A stretch of 64,000 bases of DNA from Zea mays (taxonomy: Eukaryota; Streptophyta; Magnoliopsida; Poales; Poaceae), in NCBI RefSeq assembly GCF_902167145.1, contig NC_050096.1, forward strand, positions 267,242,622 through 267,306,621. The letters run 5' to 3'. The notes under the pieces are model-generated. The model was not told the origin of the DNA, searched no databases, and saw nothing but the letters and a program-made list of their open reading frames with translations. Shown in pieces: positions 1 to 11,600 of this stretch. Every line of letters begins with the position of its first letter. Position 1 is the first letter of the stretch. The position numbers and the translations under genes are program-made.

Positions 1-731
1 CGCACTTGGTTCACCAAGGTTTTGAGCCGGTTGTACATGTCTTGTGGCTCCTCCCCTTGACGAAGCCGAAAGCGACCGAGCTCCCCCTCGATCGGCTCCC
101 GCTTGGTGATCTTAGTCACCTCGTCTCCTTCGTGCGCGGTCTTTAGCACGTCCCAAATCTCCTTTGCGCTCTTCAAACCTTGCACTTTATTATACTCCTC
201 TCGACTTAGAGAGGCGAGGAGTATAGTTGTGGCTTGGGAGTTGAAGTGTTGGATTTGTTCGACCTCCTCGGAGTCGTAATCCTTGTCTCCCTTCTTTGGT
301 ACCTGCACTCCATACTCAACAATATCCCATGTGCTTTTGTGGAGTGAGGTTAGGTGATGCCTCATTTTATCACTCCACATAGAATAATCTTCACCTTCAA
401 ACATAGGTGGTTTGCCTAATGGAATGGAGAGTAATGGAGTGCATCTAGAAATGCGAGGATAGCGAAGGGGCATCTTACTATACTTCTTACGCTCATGGCG
501 CTTTGAAGTGGTGGAGGCCGATTCCGAGCCGGAGGTGGAGGGTGACGAAGAGTCGGTCTCATAGTAGACCACCTTCCTCATTTTCTTCTTCTTGTCACCC
601 ATCCGATGGGACTTGATGGAGGAAGAGGATTCCTCCTTGTGCTTGTGGGCGGACTCCCTTGAGTGTGTTCTTCCCGAGTTTGCGGACTTGTCGCCGGTAC
701 CGAGATCCCTCTTGGCGGATGCTCCCGACAT
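1..731 (-). CDS. Copia (Sirevirus-like) Gag, N-terminal part
   Basis: An open frame from ATG at 731-729 to the window edge (about 243 codons). The product is the capsid precursor of a Ty1/Copia retrotransposon, acting in cytoplasmic virus-like particles. It starts with a Ser/Lys-rich basic region, then an acidic-serine stretch after VVYYETD, then the conserved PLGKPP and GEDY block that opens the UBN2-type Gag domain, then LLASLSREEYNKVQG and EGELGRFRLR. It aligns along its length with the Gag at 46442-49111. The zinc knuckle and C-terminus lie outside the window. I saw no stop in the visible part. The start lies about 35 bases downstream of the primer-binding site, as in the full-length relative. 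Confidence 0.85.
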   Translation of the reverse strand, partial: MSGASAKRDLGTGDKSANSGRTHSRESAHKHKEESSSSIKSHRMGDKKKKMRKVVYYETDSSSPSTSGSESASTTSKRHERKKYSKMPLRYPRISRCTPLLSIPLGKPPMFEGEDYSMWSDKMRHHLTSLHKSTWDIVEYGVQVPKKGDKDYDSEEVEQIQHFNSQATTILLASLSREEYNKVQGLKSAKEIWDVLKTAHEGDEVTKITKREPIEGELGRFRLRQGEEPQDMYNRLKTLVNQV

Positions 732-765
732 CACTTCTAGCGGTTAGGCTCTAATGAAGCACCAG

Positions 766-777
766 GCTCTGATACGA
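766..777 (-). other. Primer-binding site (initiator tRNA-Met type), one mismatch
   Basis: On the minus strand this reads TCGTATCAGAGC, against TGGTATCAGAGC in the relatives at 46369 and 24169. It lies two bases inside the LTR end and primes minus-strand cDNA synthesis. The mismatch at 776 suggests decay after insertion. Confidence 0.8.
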
Positions 778-779
778 AT

Positions 780-1777
780 TGAAAGTCGCCTAGAGGGGGG
801 GTGAATATGGCGAATCTGAAATTTATAAACTTAAGCACAACTACAAGCCGGGTTAGCGTTATAAATATAAACGAGTCCAAGAGAGAGGGGGCAAAACAAA
901 TCGTGAGCAAATAAAGAGCGAGACACGATGATTTGTTTTACCGAGGTTAGGTTCTTGCAAACCTACTCCCCGTTGAGGTGGTCACGAAGACCGGGTCTCT
1001 TTCAACCCTTTCCCTCTCTCAAACGGTCACTTAGACCGAGTGAGCTTCTCTTCTCAATCAAACGGAACACAAAGTTCCCGCAAGGACGACCACACAATTG
1101 GTGTCTCTTGCCTTGGTTACAATTGAGTTTGATCACAAGAAGAATGAGAAAGAAAAGAAGCAATCCAAGCGCAAGAGCTCAAATGAACACAACAAATCTC
1201 TCTCTCTAATCACTAAAGCTTTGTGTGGAGTTGGGAGAGGATTTGATCTCTTTGGTGTGTCTTGTATTGAATGTTATAGCTCTTATAAGGTGTAGAAGTG
1301 TAGAAACTTGGATGCCATTGAATGTGGGGTGGGTGGGGTATTTGTAGCCCCAACCGCCAAAAATGGCCGTTGGAAGTGTGCTGTCGCATGGCGCATCGGA
1401 CAGTCCGGTGCGCCAGCCACGTCAGCAGACCGTTGGGGTTTGACCGTTGGAGCTCTGACTTGTGGGGCCTCTGGGCTGTCCGGTGGTGCACCGGACAGGT
1501 CCTGTAGACTGTCCGGTGCGCCAACTGCGCGTGCTCTGACTCTGGCGCGCACTGTAGCGCATTGAATGCGGTTGCAGTCGACCGTTGCGCGCGAAGTAGA
1601 ACCCTTTCTTGCTCTCTTTGTTTGAACCCTTTCTTGGTCTTTTTATTGTCTTATTGTGAACCTTTGGCACCTGTAGAACTTATAGACTAGAGTAAACTAG
1701 TCGGTCCAATTGTTTGTGTTGGGCAATTCAACCACCAAAATCAATTAGGAAAGAGGTGTAAGCCTAATTCCCTTTCA
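780..1777 (-). repeat. 5' LTR of the left F1-family element
   Basis: Bounded by TG at 780 and CA at 1777 (TGAAAGTCGC...CCCTTTCA in plus orientation). About 998 bp, shorter than the 1330 bp of the complete F1 LTR, so it carries internal deletions. It has CACCGGACAGTCCGGTG-type palindromes around 1390-1535 and a decayed TATA region at about 1330-1350 (TACAAATA on the minus strand instead of TATAAATA). Confidence 0.85.
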
Positions 1778-2300
1778 TCCCCCATAAGAGACCAAATTTT
1801 GCAATAAGATGAGTATTTTGGACAAATCACAAATTCTAGCTCTACTATTTTCAAAATTCTCAAGTGGTTGGCTGATCCATTTGCTTTGGCCTTAATTTCT
1901 CCCCCTTTGGCATTAAGCACCAAAACGGGATCATTTTTGGCCCTTTAACCCCATTGTCTCGCCAAAATGTCAATTAAGAGAAAAAAGGCAATGAGAGCAT
2001 AAGTATGAACTTGAAATTAAATACACTAATACCAGAGTGCAGTGGAAGTCTTTTCATTGTCCAAGTTCACCTTTCCCTTGCAATGCACCTTTGAGACTAC
2101 ATCAAGTATACTCAAACAAACAGGTTAGTCTCAAAGGGTCAAGTTGTGGCACATCTCCCCCTAAATATATGCACCATTTGCATATGGACTTGTGAGGTTC
2201 GGGGAGGTCTTGTACAACTTGAGCACCACAAATATACAACGAATAATGTAAATGCTCAAAGTAACTTGATCAAAGGCATAGACTACATGTATGCTATAGA
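1778..2300 (-). other. 3' UTR of F2, with purine tracts and a 12-bp hairpin
   Basis: The non-coding stretch downstream of F2 pol. It carries two GGGGGAGA-type purine tracts on the minus strand (near 1905 and 2155), one beside the short inverted repeat TTTGG/CCAAA. It also carries a perfect 12-bp inverted repeat, CCTTTGAGACTA (2088-2099) with TAGTCTCAAAGG (2126-2137). No ORF of weight. The F2 3' LTR would follow but lies beyond the inserted F1-family element, outside the window. Confidence 0.75.
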
Positions 2301-3323
2301 TCAATCCAAGTTACGCGAATCTAAGACATTTAGCTCACTACGCAACCTGCAAAAGGTTTTCTTATCCAACAGCTTGGTGAAGATATCAACTAGCTGGTTC
2401 TCGGTGCTAATATGGTACACCTCGATATCTCTCTTTTGCTGGTGGTCCCTCAGGAAGTGATGCCGGATGTCTATGTGCTTAGTGCGGGTGTGTTCAACAG
2501 GATTATCCGCCATGCGGATTGCACTCTCATTGTCACATAGGAGTGGGACTTTTCTCAAATTGTAGCCAAAGTCCCGGAGGGTTTGCCTCATCCAAAGTAG
2601 TTGCGCGCAACACTGTCCTGTGGCAACATACTCGGCCTCAGCGATGGATAGGGCAACAGATGTCTGTTTCTTGGAACTCCAGGACACCAGGGACCTTCCT
2701 AGAAATTGGCACGTCCCTGATGTACTCTTCCTATCAACCTTACACCCGGCATAATCGGAGTCTGAGTATCCAATCAAGTCAAAGGTAGATCCCTTTGGAT
2801 ACTAGATCCCGAAGCAAGGCGTATCAACTAAATATCTAAGAACTCGCTTAACGGCCACAAGGTGACATTCCTTAGGGTCGGATTGATATCTAGCACACAT
2901 TCATACACTAAGCATAATGTCCGGTCTACTAGCACAAAGATAAAGTAATGAACCTATCATGGACCGATATGCCTTTTGAGCAACAGACTTACCTCCTTTG
3001 TTGAGGTCGACATGCCCGTTGGTTCCCATTGGTGTCTTCGCGGGCTTGGCGTCCTTCATCCCAAACCTCTTGAGAAGATCCTGAGTGTACTTTGTTTGGG
3101 AGATGAAGGTGCCATCTTTGAGTTGCTTCACTTGGAACCCAAGTAAGTAGGTCAACCCTCCCATCATTGACATCTCAAACTTTTGAGTCATCACCCTGCT
3201 AAACTCTTCACAAGACTTTGGCACACAAAAAGATCACCATCACAAGTATTTGTAAAAAGAGTGGGATCGGCTTTCCCAACCTTGAAAGCATTAGCAATTA
3301 AAAAATCTCTAAGGCATTCATAC
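2301..3323 (-). pseudogene. F2 pol, C-terminal part (RT end and RNase H), decayed
   Basis: Continuation of the pol broken at 33061. On the minus strand it resumes at CLRDFLIAN and runs through the end of reverse transcriptase, the connection and RNase H, ending with TGA at 2301-2303. RNase H blocks visible are GYSDSDYAGC, STSGTCQFLG, AEAEYVA and HIDIRHHFLRDH. It is dead: a deletion near 3210 removes the segment holding the YVDD catalytic motif and shifts the frame, and there are in-frame stops near 2900 (where the relative has Cys) and near 2800 (where it has Trp). The intact relative is 49125-52367. Confidence 0.9.
3319..3323. repeat. Target-site duplication CATAC, left copy (C2)
   Basis: CATAC here matches CATAC at 33056-33060. 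It brackets 3324-33055 and joins the two halves of F2 pol in frame with the family alignment. Confidence 0.95.
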
Positions 3324-6011
3324 TGAAAGTCGCCTAGAGGGGGGTGGATAGGCGAAACCTGAAAATTATAACTTTACACCCCAACTAGATCCCTTGATTA
3401 GTGGTTAGAACAAGATACACAATTGTCGAAGTATAAAAACTAAGTCCTTCGTTTGTAAGGAGTATTGCTTTCAAATAATGCGGAATAGATAAATCAATAC
3501 TACTAATAAGTCTATGAGAATAAATCAAGAAGGCTTAGATAAGAAGAGCAATAACACAAGTTCTTTCTTGCAAGGTGTTGCTTCACTAAATGAGAATTTA
3601 ACTTAAAGCAACGCCAAATAGTATTAGCAAACAATAGTGCAAGAAAAACTTAGAAAGGGAAAGAACAAACAAATTACAAGCAATAAGCACACGAGACACG
3701 GGTGATTTGTTTTACCGAGGTTCGGCCCTCGAAGGCCTAGTCCCCATTGAGGAGTCCACTAAGGACGGGTCTCTTTCAACCCTTTCCCTCTCTTCACCGA
3801 TCACACAAGACCGGCAAGCTCTTCTTCTTCTCAAGGGTCACTTAAGACCTCGCAAGGACCACCACACTCTTTGGTGTCTCTTGCTAGCTTTACAAGACTC
3901 CAAAACTTTGGAGGAAGTTCAATGGGAGTCAAAACTCCACGCACAAATGAACGCAAGATTTAGCACACACTTTCTCTCAATGAATCTCACAAGGCACTAA
4001 AGCTAAACTCACACGAGAAGTTTTCTTTTGCTTACTCTCTCTTTTGTGGCACTTGTGTGAGCTATAGTGGTCTAAATCTTGTGTGTAGGATGGATCAATG
4101 AATAGAGGTGGTTGGGAGGGCTTGAGTATGTCCACTATGTGACTTGGAATGTTGCTTGGGCTCCCACACCTTGAAGTGGCCGGTTGGGGTGGCATTTATA
4201 GCCACCAACCAAATTGTAGCCGTTGGAGAAGGCTGCTGGCGATGGGCGCACCGGACAGTGTCCGGTGCGCCGCCATGTCATCCTGCCTTTAGGGCTTGGA
4301 GCTGGTCGAGACGAAGTTTGAGTGGGACAGAAGGCGATCATGACGAAGGATAAGATGATCACGAAGCTATGTGCAGAAAAGCTTCGGCATGACGGCAGAA
4401 AAGAGGAACCGACTTAAAGATGAAAAGCCAAATTAGACCTCGAAGAATTATTATAGAGTTATTGATAAATGTAAAGGGCATTAATGTAATTCTACACGGG
4501 CTGCGTCCCGCGCCTATAAATAGATGAACAGTACTCCCGTACTGTTCACGCTGACTTGGCATTCGCTTTTCGCATCACGCCTGTACCTTTACTTTCCGTC
4601 AATCCGAAGGTACATTTATAATTTGTTATTAGGGATATGGTAATGCAAATAAAGAATAAGTTGATGATAATACCTGCATTATTATTTATATTTCATATAT
4701 GCATTCTTCTTTATTATCTATCAAGCTTACGAAGGTCTCTTCCTTCATAACCTTCATCCGGAATTCATTATATCTGAAGGGATATAACGTACTGAAGGAC
4801 GAAGGACCTTAACATTTAACACTTTTTATGTTGCCTTGTTGTTAACTTTTAGCATTTGAGAACAAGTCCCCAACAACGGGTGATTTGTTTTACCGAGGTT
4901 CGACCCTTGAAGGCCTAGTCCCCGTTGAGGAGTCCACTAAGGACGGGTCTCTTTCAACCCTTTCCCTCTCTCCACCGATCACACAAGACCGGCGAGCTCT
5001 TCTTCTTCTCAAGGGTCACTTAAGACCCTGCAAGGACCACCACACTCTTTGGTGTCTCTTGCTAGCTTTATAAGCCTCCAAAACTTTGGAGGAAGTCCAA
5101 TGGGAGTCAAAACTCCACGCACAAATGAACGCAAGATGTAGCACACACTTTCTCTCAATGAATCTCACAAGGCACTAAAGCTAAACTCACACGAGAAGCT
5201 TTCTTTTGCTTACTCTCTCTTTTATGGCACTTGTGTGGGCTATAGTGGTCTAAATCTTGTGTATAGGATGGATCAATGAATAGAGGTGGTTGGGAGGGCT
5301 TAAGTATGTCCACTATGTGACTTGGAATGTTGCTTGGGCTCCCACACCTTGAAGTGGCCGGTTGGGGTGGTATTTATAGCCACCAAACCAAATTGTAGCC
5401 GTTGGAGAAGGCTGCTGGAGATGGGTGCACCGGACAGTCCGGTGCACCACCGGACAGTGTCCGGTGCGCCGCCACGTCATCCTGCCGTTAGGGCTTGGAG
5501 CTGGTCGACCGTTGGAGGCTCTGTCCTCATGTGGCACCGGACAGTCCGGTGTCACACCGGATAGTCCAGTGCCCCTTCTGACCATCTGCTCCGACTTCTG
5601 TCGCGTATACTGTTCTGCACTGTTCACTGTCAGAGTCGACCGTTGTGCGTAGAAAGTTGTTGCTCCGCTGGTGCACCAGACAGTCCGGTGGCACACCGGA
5701 CAGTCCAGTGAATTATAGCGGAGCTGCGCCTGTGAAATCCGAAGCTGAGGAGTTGGAGTTGATTCACCCTGGTGCACCGGACACAGTCCGGTGGCACACC
5801 GGACAGTCCGGTGCGCCAGACCAGGGCACACTTCGGTTTCCTTTTTGCTTCTTTCTTTTGAAGCCTAACTTGTTATTTTGTTGGTTTGTGTTGAACCTTT
5901 GACACCTGTAGAGTGTATAATCTAGAGCAAACTAGTTAGTCCAATTATTTGTGTTGGGCAATTCAACCACCAAAATCATATAGGAAAAGGTGTAAGCCTA
6001 TTTCCCTTTCA
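3324..6011 (-). repeat. C2 3' LTR, chimeric and partly duplicated
   Basis: The expected LTR (about 1.5 kb) has become 2.7 kb. Bases 3324-4309 are ordinary C2 LTR. Bases 4310-4875 are a copy of the last 566 bp of an A-type LTR. From 4876 (ACGGG) C2 LTR sequence starts again at the A insertion point and runs to the LTR end at 6011. The segment from ACGGG to CTGGTCGA is therefore present twice (about 3697-4309 and 4876-5507). Each copy has a TATA region; that at 5371-5378 reads TATAAATA on the minus strand inside a GGTGG/CCACC inverted repeat. Confidence 0.85.
4310..4875 (+). repeat. A-type LTR fragment (566 bp), copied from 31375-31940
   Basis: Matches A's 3' LTR 31375-31940 base for base over the same 566 bp, with one difference seen (CGCATC against CACATC). 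It shares all variants that separate A's 3' LTR from its 5' LTR: GGGACAG, TTCGGCATGACGGC, ATTGATAA, CTCCCGTA, CTTCATCCGG and TTGTTAAC. The first 119 bases of the LTR are missing. The right border continues into ACGGGTGATTTG exactly as at 31941. Confidence 0.95.
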
Positions 6012-8664
6012 ATCTCCCCCTTTTTGGTGATTGATGCCAACACAAACCAAAGCAAATATATAAGTGCATAATTGAACTAGTTTGCATGATGTAAGTGCAA
6101 AGGTTACTTTGGAATTAAACCAATATACATTTCATAAGATATGCATGGATGCTTTCTTCTTATTTAAAATTTTGGACCACGCTTGCACCACATGTTTTGT
6201 TTTGCAATGTTTTGGAAATTCCTTTTCAAAATCTTTTACAAATAGTCAAAGGTATATGAATAAGATTTCGAGAAGCATTTTCAAGATTTGAAATTTTCTC
6301 CCCCTGTTTCAAATGCTTTTCCTTTGACTAAACAAAACTCCCCCTTAATGAAATCCTCCTCTTAGAGTTCAAGAGGGTTTTAGATATTAATTTTGAAGAG
6401 GGTATAACAATTTGAAATTATATCAAAACTAAGATACCAATTGAAAAAAAATTCTTAACCCAAATTTGAAAGACTACATTTTTGAAATTGGTGGTGGTGC
6501 GGTCCTTTTGCTTTGGGCTAATACTTTCTCCCCCTTTGGCATGAATCGCCAAAAACAGATACTTGTGAGTGAAATATAAGCCCTTTTTACTTTCTCTCCC
6601 CCTTTGGCAAACAAGATATGAGTGAGGATTATACCAAATTTGGAGAGACGACGGAATACCGGCAAAGAGTGGATAATACCAATGGAGTTGAGTGGAAGCG
6701 ATGTCTTTGCCGAATACTCCATTTCCCTTTCAATCTAAGACTTAATATATGAGATGCTCATGAAACTATATCAGTCTTAGCCTTGGCACAATAGATATAG
6801 GAAATATGCAAATGTACCAAAGGAAAGAGACATGATTTAAAAGGATATGTCAATTAAGCTTAAACAGTTCTATATAATATAGATTGCTCCCCCTAAATAT
6901 GTGCCTTGAGAGGAACATATATTTTGGCCTTAAATGCCAATTGCACATAATTAGGTTAATGAGAGCATTTCTATATCATACAGAATGTGAAGTGCATTAT
7001 GTCATAGTATAAGTGTGATGCTCATGACAGTTTATGCACTTATAAAAACATGTTAGAAACATCTTAAGCATTTACCCTTAAGGATTTCAAAGAGGCTTAA
7101 GGACCATCCACTTTTGGAACAAAGGCTTATCCTCGTTACAAGGTTAAGCTTTAAGCTCTTTGACAATAAAATCACTTCACCCGGCTTTAACAAGGCTGCA
7201 AGAATGAATGTTTGAGAGGTTAAACTAGGTATGAGGCAGGGCTAATGCATGAACATGTTTTCTCGATTTAGGTACAAGTTAAAATGAAAGGAAGTTGTTT
7301 TACCCTTTTGTACCTTCACATAGAGATGCTCTCTTCATTGTGCTATGTCCTTAGTCTTAGTCGCTTAAGACCTGTACTCAAGACAATATATGGAAATATT
7401 TTGCACAAGAGAGAGTTCTACAACTAGTGATCCTTCTTAAGTCATTGTTATTATATATCAAGTAGATCACAAATTGCATAAATAAATCATGAATTCTCCT
7501 TTTAACTTAGTGCATATCAAGAGAGATATCGATTGAAATAATGAGGCACTAAGAAACATAAGTGTTTTATTGAAGTTATTCAATGATCAAGCAATCAACA
7601 AATGCGATCAAAAGAACAACATAGGCATTAGATTATCAAACAAGCTTAAAACGGGAGAATCCAGTAAATATGCTACTTTAACATACCAATTGAAAGTTAC
7701 AATCCTTGATAAAGGTGACATTACTTTACCAAGATGGATTGAAATGTAGAAGCATACTTCATGAGAAACTTATTCTCATACTTGAGACTATGTGAGATTA
7801 CTAAGAAGAAGAATTAGTCTCAATATAATAAAGATATAGAAATAGGCTCCCCCTAAAGATATGCATCAAGAAATTGAATGAATTGGATAGATGCACTCAT
7901 TTTTTAAAGATAAATAGGGAGAAGCATTATTCATTTTGATCAAGGCTTATAAGATTTGCACTGAATAACTTATGCCTAGTTATTCTCATAATGAAAAAGA
8001 TTTAGAATGCTTACAACCACACCATGATTGTTTTGAAGATCTCATTATCCAATTTGGTGTTGTTGCTCTTGATGTCGTCCTTTTTCATTTGAGTGTCTTC
8101 CCTTTATAGTTGACTCTTTTTCCTTTCCAAACTTATTGAAAATACTCAAAAGAGATGTTAATAGCACAAGGGAGTATATGATGAAGAATGATTTCTTTTA
8201 GATAAGGAATATAAACAATTCATCATTCATAAGTCACACAGACATGAAGTAAAATCCTTAACATTAGTGCACACTATTAGAAAAGAGGAACATGCACTTT
8301 TTAATCATTTTGAACAATCATAGGAATTTTACTTCTTCATATTGATTTTATTATTGCAACTTAAAAGCATATCAATATGAGAATAGATATAGCAAAGGCA
8401 TGAATTAGATTCTAATGGACAAGTGCATTTATGAGAATGAGATTGAATGCACATCTAGCTGACTTAAGTCCAATAAGGAATCTGTTCTTCACATAGGTAG
8501 AATTTAGAGTAAATAACCATACCTTTGCTTTTACCTTTCTTCCTTTTGGTGAAGAGTAACCTTTGAGGCTTGCGGCTTGCACTTACTCTCTTGTAGATAT
8601 TCAAAAGAAAGCTCAAGAGATATGTCATTAGTAACACAAGCACTAGTTTCCCTTTGTGTAATCA
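6012..8664 (-). other. C2 3' internal region, non-coding, rich in purine tracts and hairpins
   Basis: No pol-like frame on either strand. The part next to the LTR (6012 to about 6730) resembles the F1 3' UTR (52368-53203): same LTR-adjacent polypurine tract, same TTTGGC/GCCAAA hairpin (6535-6540 with 6548-6553) and the same GGTGGTGGTGCGGTCC stretch. GGGGGAG tracts lie near 6012, 6297, 6340, 6530, 6596, 6889 and 7849 on the minus strand. Two adjacent hairpins at 7761-7823 recur at about 21603-21664. The rest is AT-rich. Tekay interrupts this region at 8665. Confidence 0.7.
8660..8664. repeat. Target-site duplication AATCA, left copy (Tekay)
   Basis: AATCA here is repeated at 21345-21349, directly flanking the LTR ends TGTAACACC and GTGTGACA. 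Confidence 0.95.
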
Positions 8665-11600
8665 TGTAACACCACAAAAGCCATCAAATAAAAATAATGG
8701 ATTTAGTTATTATACTAGGGTAATAATTTTTTTAAGTGTTTAATTATTTATTTGCATTTTGATCATTTTCTTTCTATGCGCTTGCTTGATTCTCGGATGA
8801 TTGTTATTAATTTCCCTTGAAAAAGAAATCCCAGTAACTAAACAATAATGAAGAAAAATAATAATTATTAGTCTAAAAATAAGTATTCTATTTATAAATA
8901 TTTTTGGTAAATTTTTTATGAATTTTTAGAGCTCTTTAAAAATGAATCCCGAAATTAGAAAAAAAAACCTAAACCTAATCTAGCCGGCCCACCAGGGCCC
9001 AACTACTAACCCTAGCGCGCCCCTGCTGTTCCCAGCCGCCGCGCGCGTGTGCTGCCAAGCAGCAGCAGCCGCCGCTCCCTCTACTACTCCCTCACGTCCC
9101 TCTCTACTACTCACGTCTCTCTCCCTCACGTCTCTCTCTCACTTCTCTCTCTCTCCCACTCTCTCCTCTCTCTGCTCTCTCGCGTGCGGGCGCTGGGCAG
9201 CCGCGCACGCCAGGGGCTCAAGCCGCCGCCATCCCGCGCGTCCCCGCGCTCGCCAGCGCCGCACGCGCTGAGCCGACCGGCCGCGCCCGGCCCCACCGCG
9301 ACGCCGCAGCGGCAAGCAGCAAGCCCGCGACGCCCGCAGGCGAGCCGACCTCGTGCAGCGCGCACCCGAAACCGCCGTCTGTTCGTCTCAGTGTTAAAGA
9401 GATTAATTTCTACCGTTTCTAACCTCCCTCATTCCTCCTCTCCATTACGTGCAGTAACAGCAGCACCATTGACAGCCTCTTGAATGACGCCAGTGACCTC
9501 TCCTCTCCCCTCCCTCTCTCTATAAAAGGGAACAGCAGAGCCTCTCCATTCCTGCCTACTCGAATTTGCCTCTCCCTCTAGCACTCTTCGCTCATCGCTA
9601 GTGTGTTGCCGTTCGTCGCCGGAGTGTGCCGTTCGTCGCCGGAGTTCGCCAGAGCCGCGTACTAGCTGTCCGTAGTCGAGCCCCGCTCTCCGTCGATCCG
9701 TCCCCATCACACGCACGAACCCGAGGTTGTTGGCGACCCAAATTTATTTTATGTATTTTATAAAGTGCTTTCGATTCGATTCATGTGTTGTATAGTTCGT
9801 TTGTTGTAATATGAACACATGTGATTCCAATTTATGTATTTGTGTGCGCTACGGAATTTGTTAAAAATATATGATTAGTAGTGCACCGTGTTATTCCATG
9901 TAATCGATGCGTTGATTTTGGTTTAGAAAAATATGGCGTAGATTTAATAGTCACACGTTGGTGATAAAAATACTAGATAAGAAATTATAGTCAATTTTGG
10001 TCACGATAAATTCTAGAAAACTATTTGGAGAATTATAGGTGCACTTTTGATGGATTAGAAACTGGTATAGAACTCATGTCAATTGAATATAGGATTTTAG
10101 AGGATTTATCTAATTATTTTATTAGCATATTTTTTATAAAGAGAGGAGAAAATATCATTGGTAGATGGTAAAATAGGTTTTTGCTAGTCAAATAAACATG
10201 TTCGCAGATTTAGAACTTAAAATTGTTAGAGTACTAGTTTATGTCAAATAACCTCGCTTGTGTTAGAAAATGCTTAATTAATAGTTTATAAGGATTTTTA
10301 GAATATTAATATTATTAAATTCATTTTTGCTATACTAACTAATTTGAGATAGAAGGAATAAAGGGTATTAATTTATTTATTAGTATTAAAAGATCATAAG
10401 TATTATTTAATTTCATTGATGGTGTTAAAATAAATTAATATTAGTTAAAATTATACTTATTGCACCCACTCCTAAATTCACCATTAGGATTCACATTAAT
10501 AGCTATAATTAAATTAATAAGTATTTACGCGATTAGTACGTAATTAAAATATGATTAGTACGACGTGTTAATGTGCATGTAATGGTGTATGATTATGTAA
10601 TGGTGCATGTTTACTTATGGGTGTATACTCTATTTTTGTATGTGCGATGTGCGACTATAATAGAAGCGGACTGTGTGGTAGAGAATCCGAACTCGTTCGG
10701 GGACGACCCGCAAGACGCTGTTGAGCAAGGCAAGTGGATTCTCCCTCTGCATATTCTTTTTGTACCTACTCATTGCATATAACAAATGTTTACTTTTTGA
10801 TATATTGCATAATTTGATGGGTTTACCTAATTAAGGATTTCCTAGAGTTACTACCTGTATTCCTTGTTTTACCTGGGGAAAATTGTTAAGCTGTGCAAGA
10901 TTTACGCTATCGCCCAACTTAATGATTCCTAATGTCACTCATTAATTGGTTTTAATGTTCCAAAATGTTAATTGGCAATTATGACATTAACCCGATGGTT
11001 AAGATAACTTTATTACAAATTGGAACATGGAGTGACCACCCAGGATAACAGTGCAACCACGAGTGCTATCATGGCTCTGGCTTTGGTAATTAGCTCTATA
11101 TGCTTAGTGCCTAGCAACCTTACCTGAAAGATGGGCAAGAGGGGGAGCGGTAGGTGCTGGCAGCCCACGTTAACATGGGGTCGTATTCTTGGCTAAGGTA
11201 CTTCACCCAGGGGGCCACCACCATCATCTTAGAAACCTTAGCGGGTTGCTTCGTATTAAGTGTATTTTGTGAAAACCTCATAATGGATCCCTAGCCATTC
11301 ACCTCGGCAGTGTCTAAGGGTCCGATCAACCCGGGCTAGATGGGATACATGGCTTGTGGGTAAAGTTGTACCACCTCTGCAGAGTGTAAAACTGATATAT
11401 CAGCCGTGCTCCCGGTTATGAGCGACCTCGACTCCTCACATGATAATTGAACTTGAAGATGGAATTAAATTGAGATCCGATGATCTGCCAATAATTTGCT
11501 TAAGTGGTTTCACTTAAGTGTTTTTGCTATATTCATATTCCTTTGTTTAAATGGGATATTTGGGACTTACACTTATTAGTAAGACAGGTGTTGTTAATAA

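Larger units (their letters stand above)
1..1777 (-). mobile_element. Partial F1-family Copia (Sirevirus-like) element, 5' end
   Basis: An element reading leftward: 5' LTR (780-1777), primer-binding site, then gag running off the left edge. The LTR is the same family as the complete element at 45037-54510: both share the CTAGGCGACT end, the TGAAAGGGAATTAGGC start and the palindrome cluster. Beyond 1777 the sequence changes abruptly to the 3' UTR of F2, so this element is an insertion into F2. The first five flanking bases (1778-1782, TCCCC) should be repeated at the other end, outside the window. Confidence 0.85.

Noticed and set aside
1..3323. Tandem element with one shared LTR (gag 1-731, LTR 780-1777, pol 2301-3323)
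   Set aside because: The LTR and left gag belong to the F1 family, while the pol and 3' UTR belong to F2, whose own LTR (37637, 39114) is different. A simple insertion of F1 into F2's 3' UTR explains it.
4310..4875. Independent solo LTR of the A family
   Set aside because: It lacks the first 119 bases of the LTR, has ACGGG on one side only, and is followed by duplicated C2 LTR. Its variants match A's 3' LTR at 31375-31940.
9047..9716. Possible genes in the GC-rich LTR block (also 18313-19046)
   Set aside because: Low-complexity Ser/Pro/Arg frames on both strands overlapping one another, frames shifting between the two LTR copies, and no recognisable domain.
10573..10782. Small ORF of 69 codons repeated at 19896-20105
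   Set aside because: Conserved only because it lies in both LTRs of one element; no domain or independent support.
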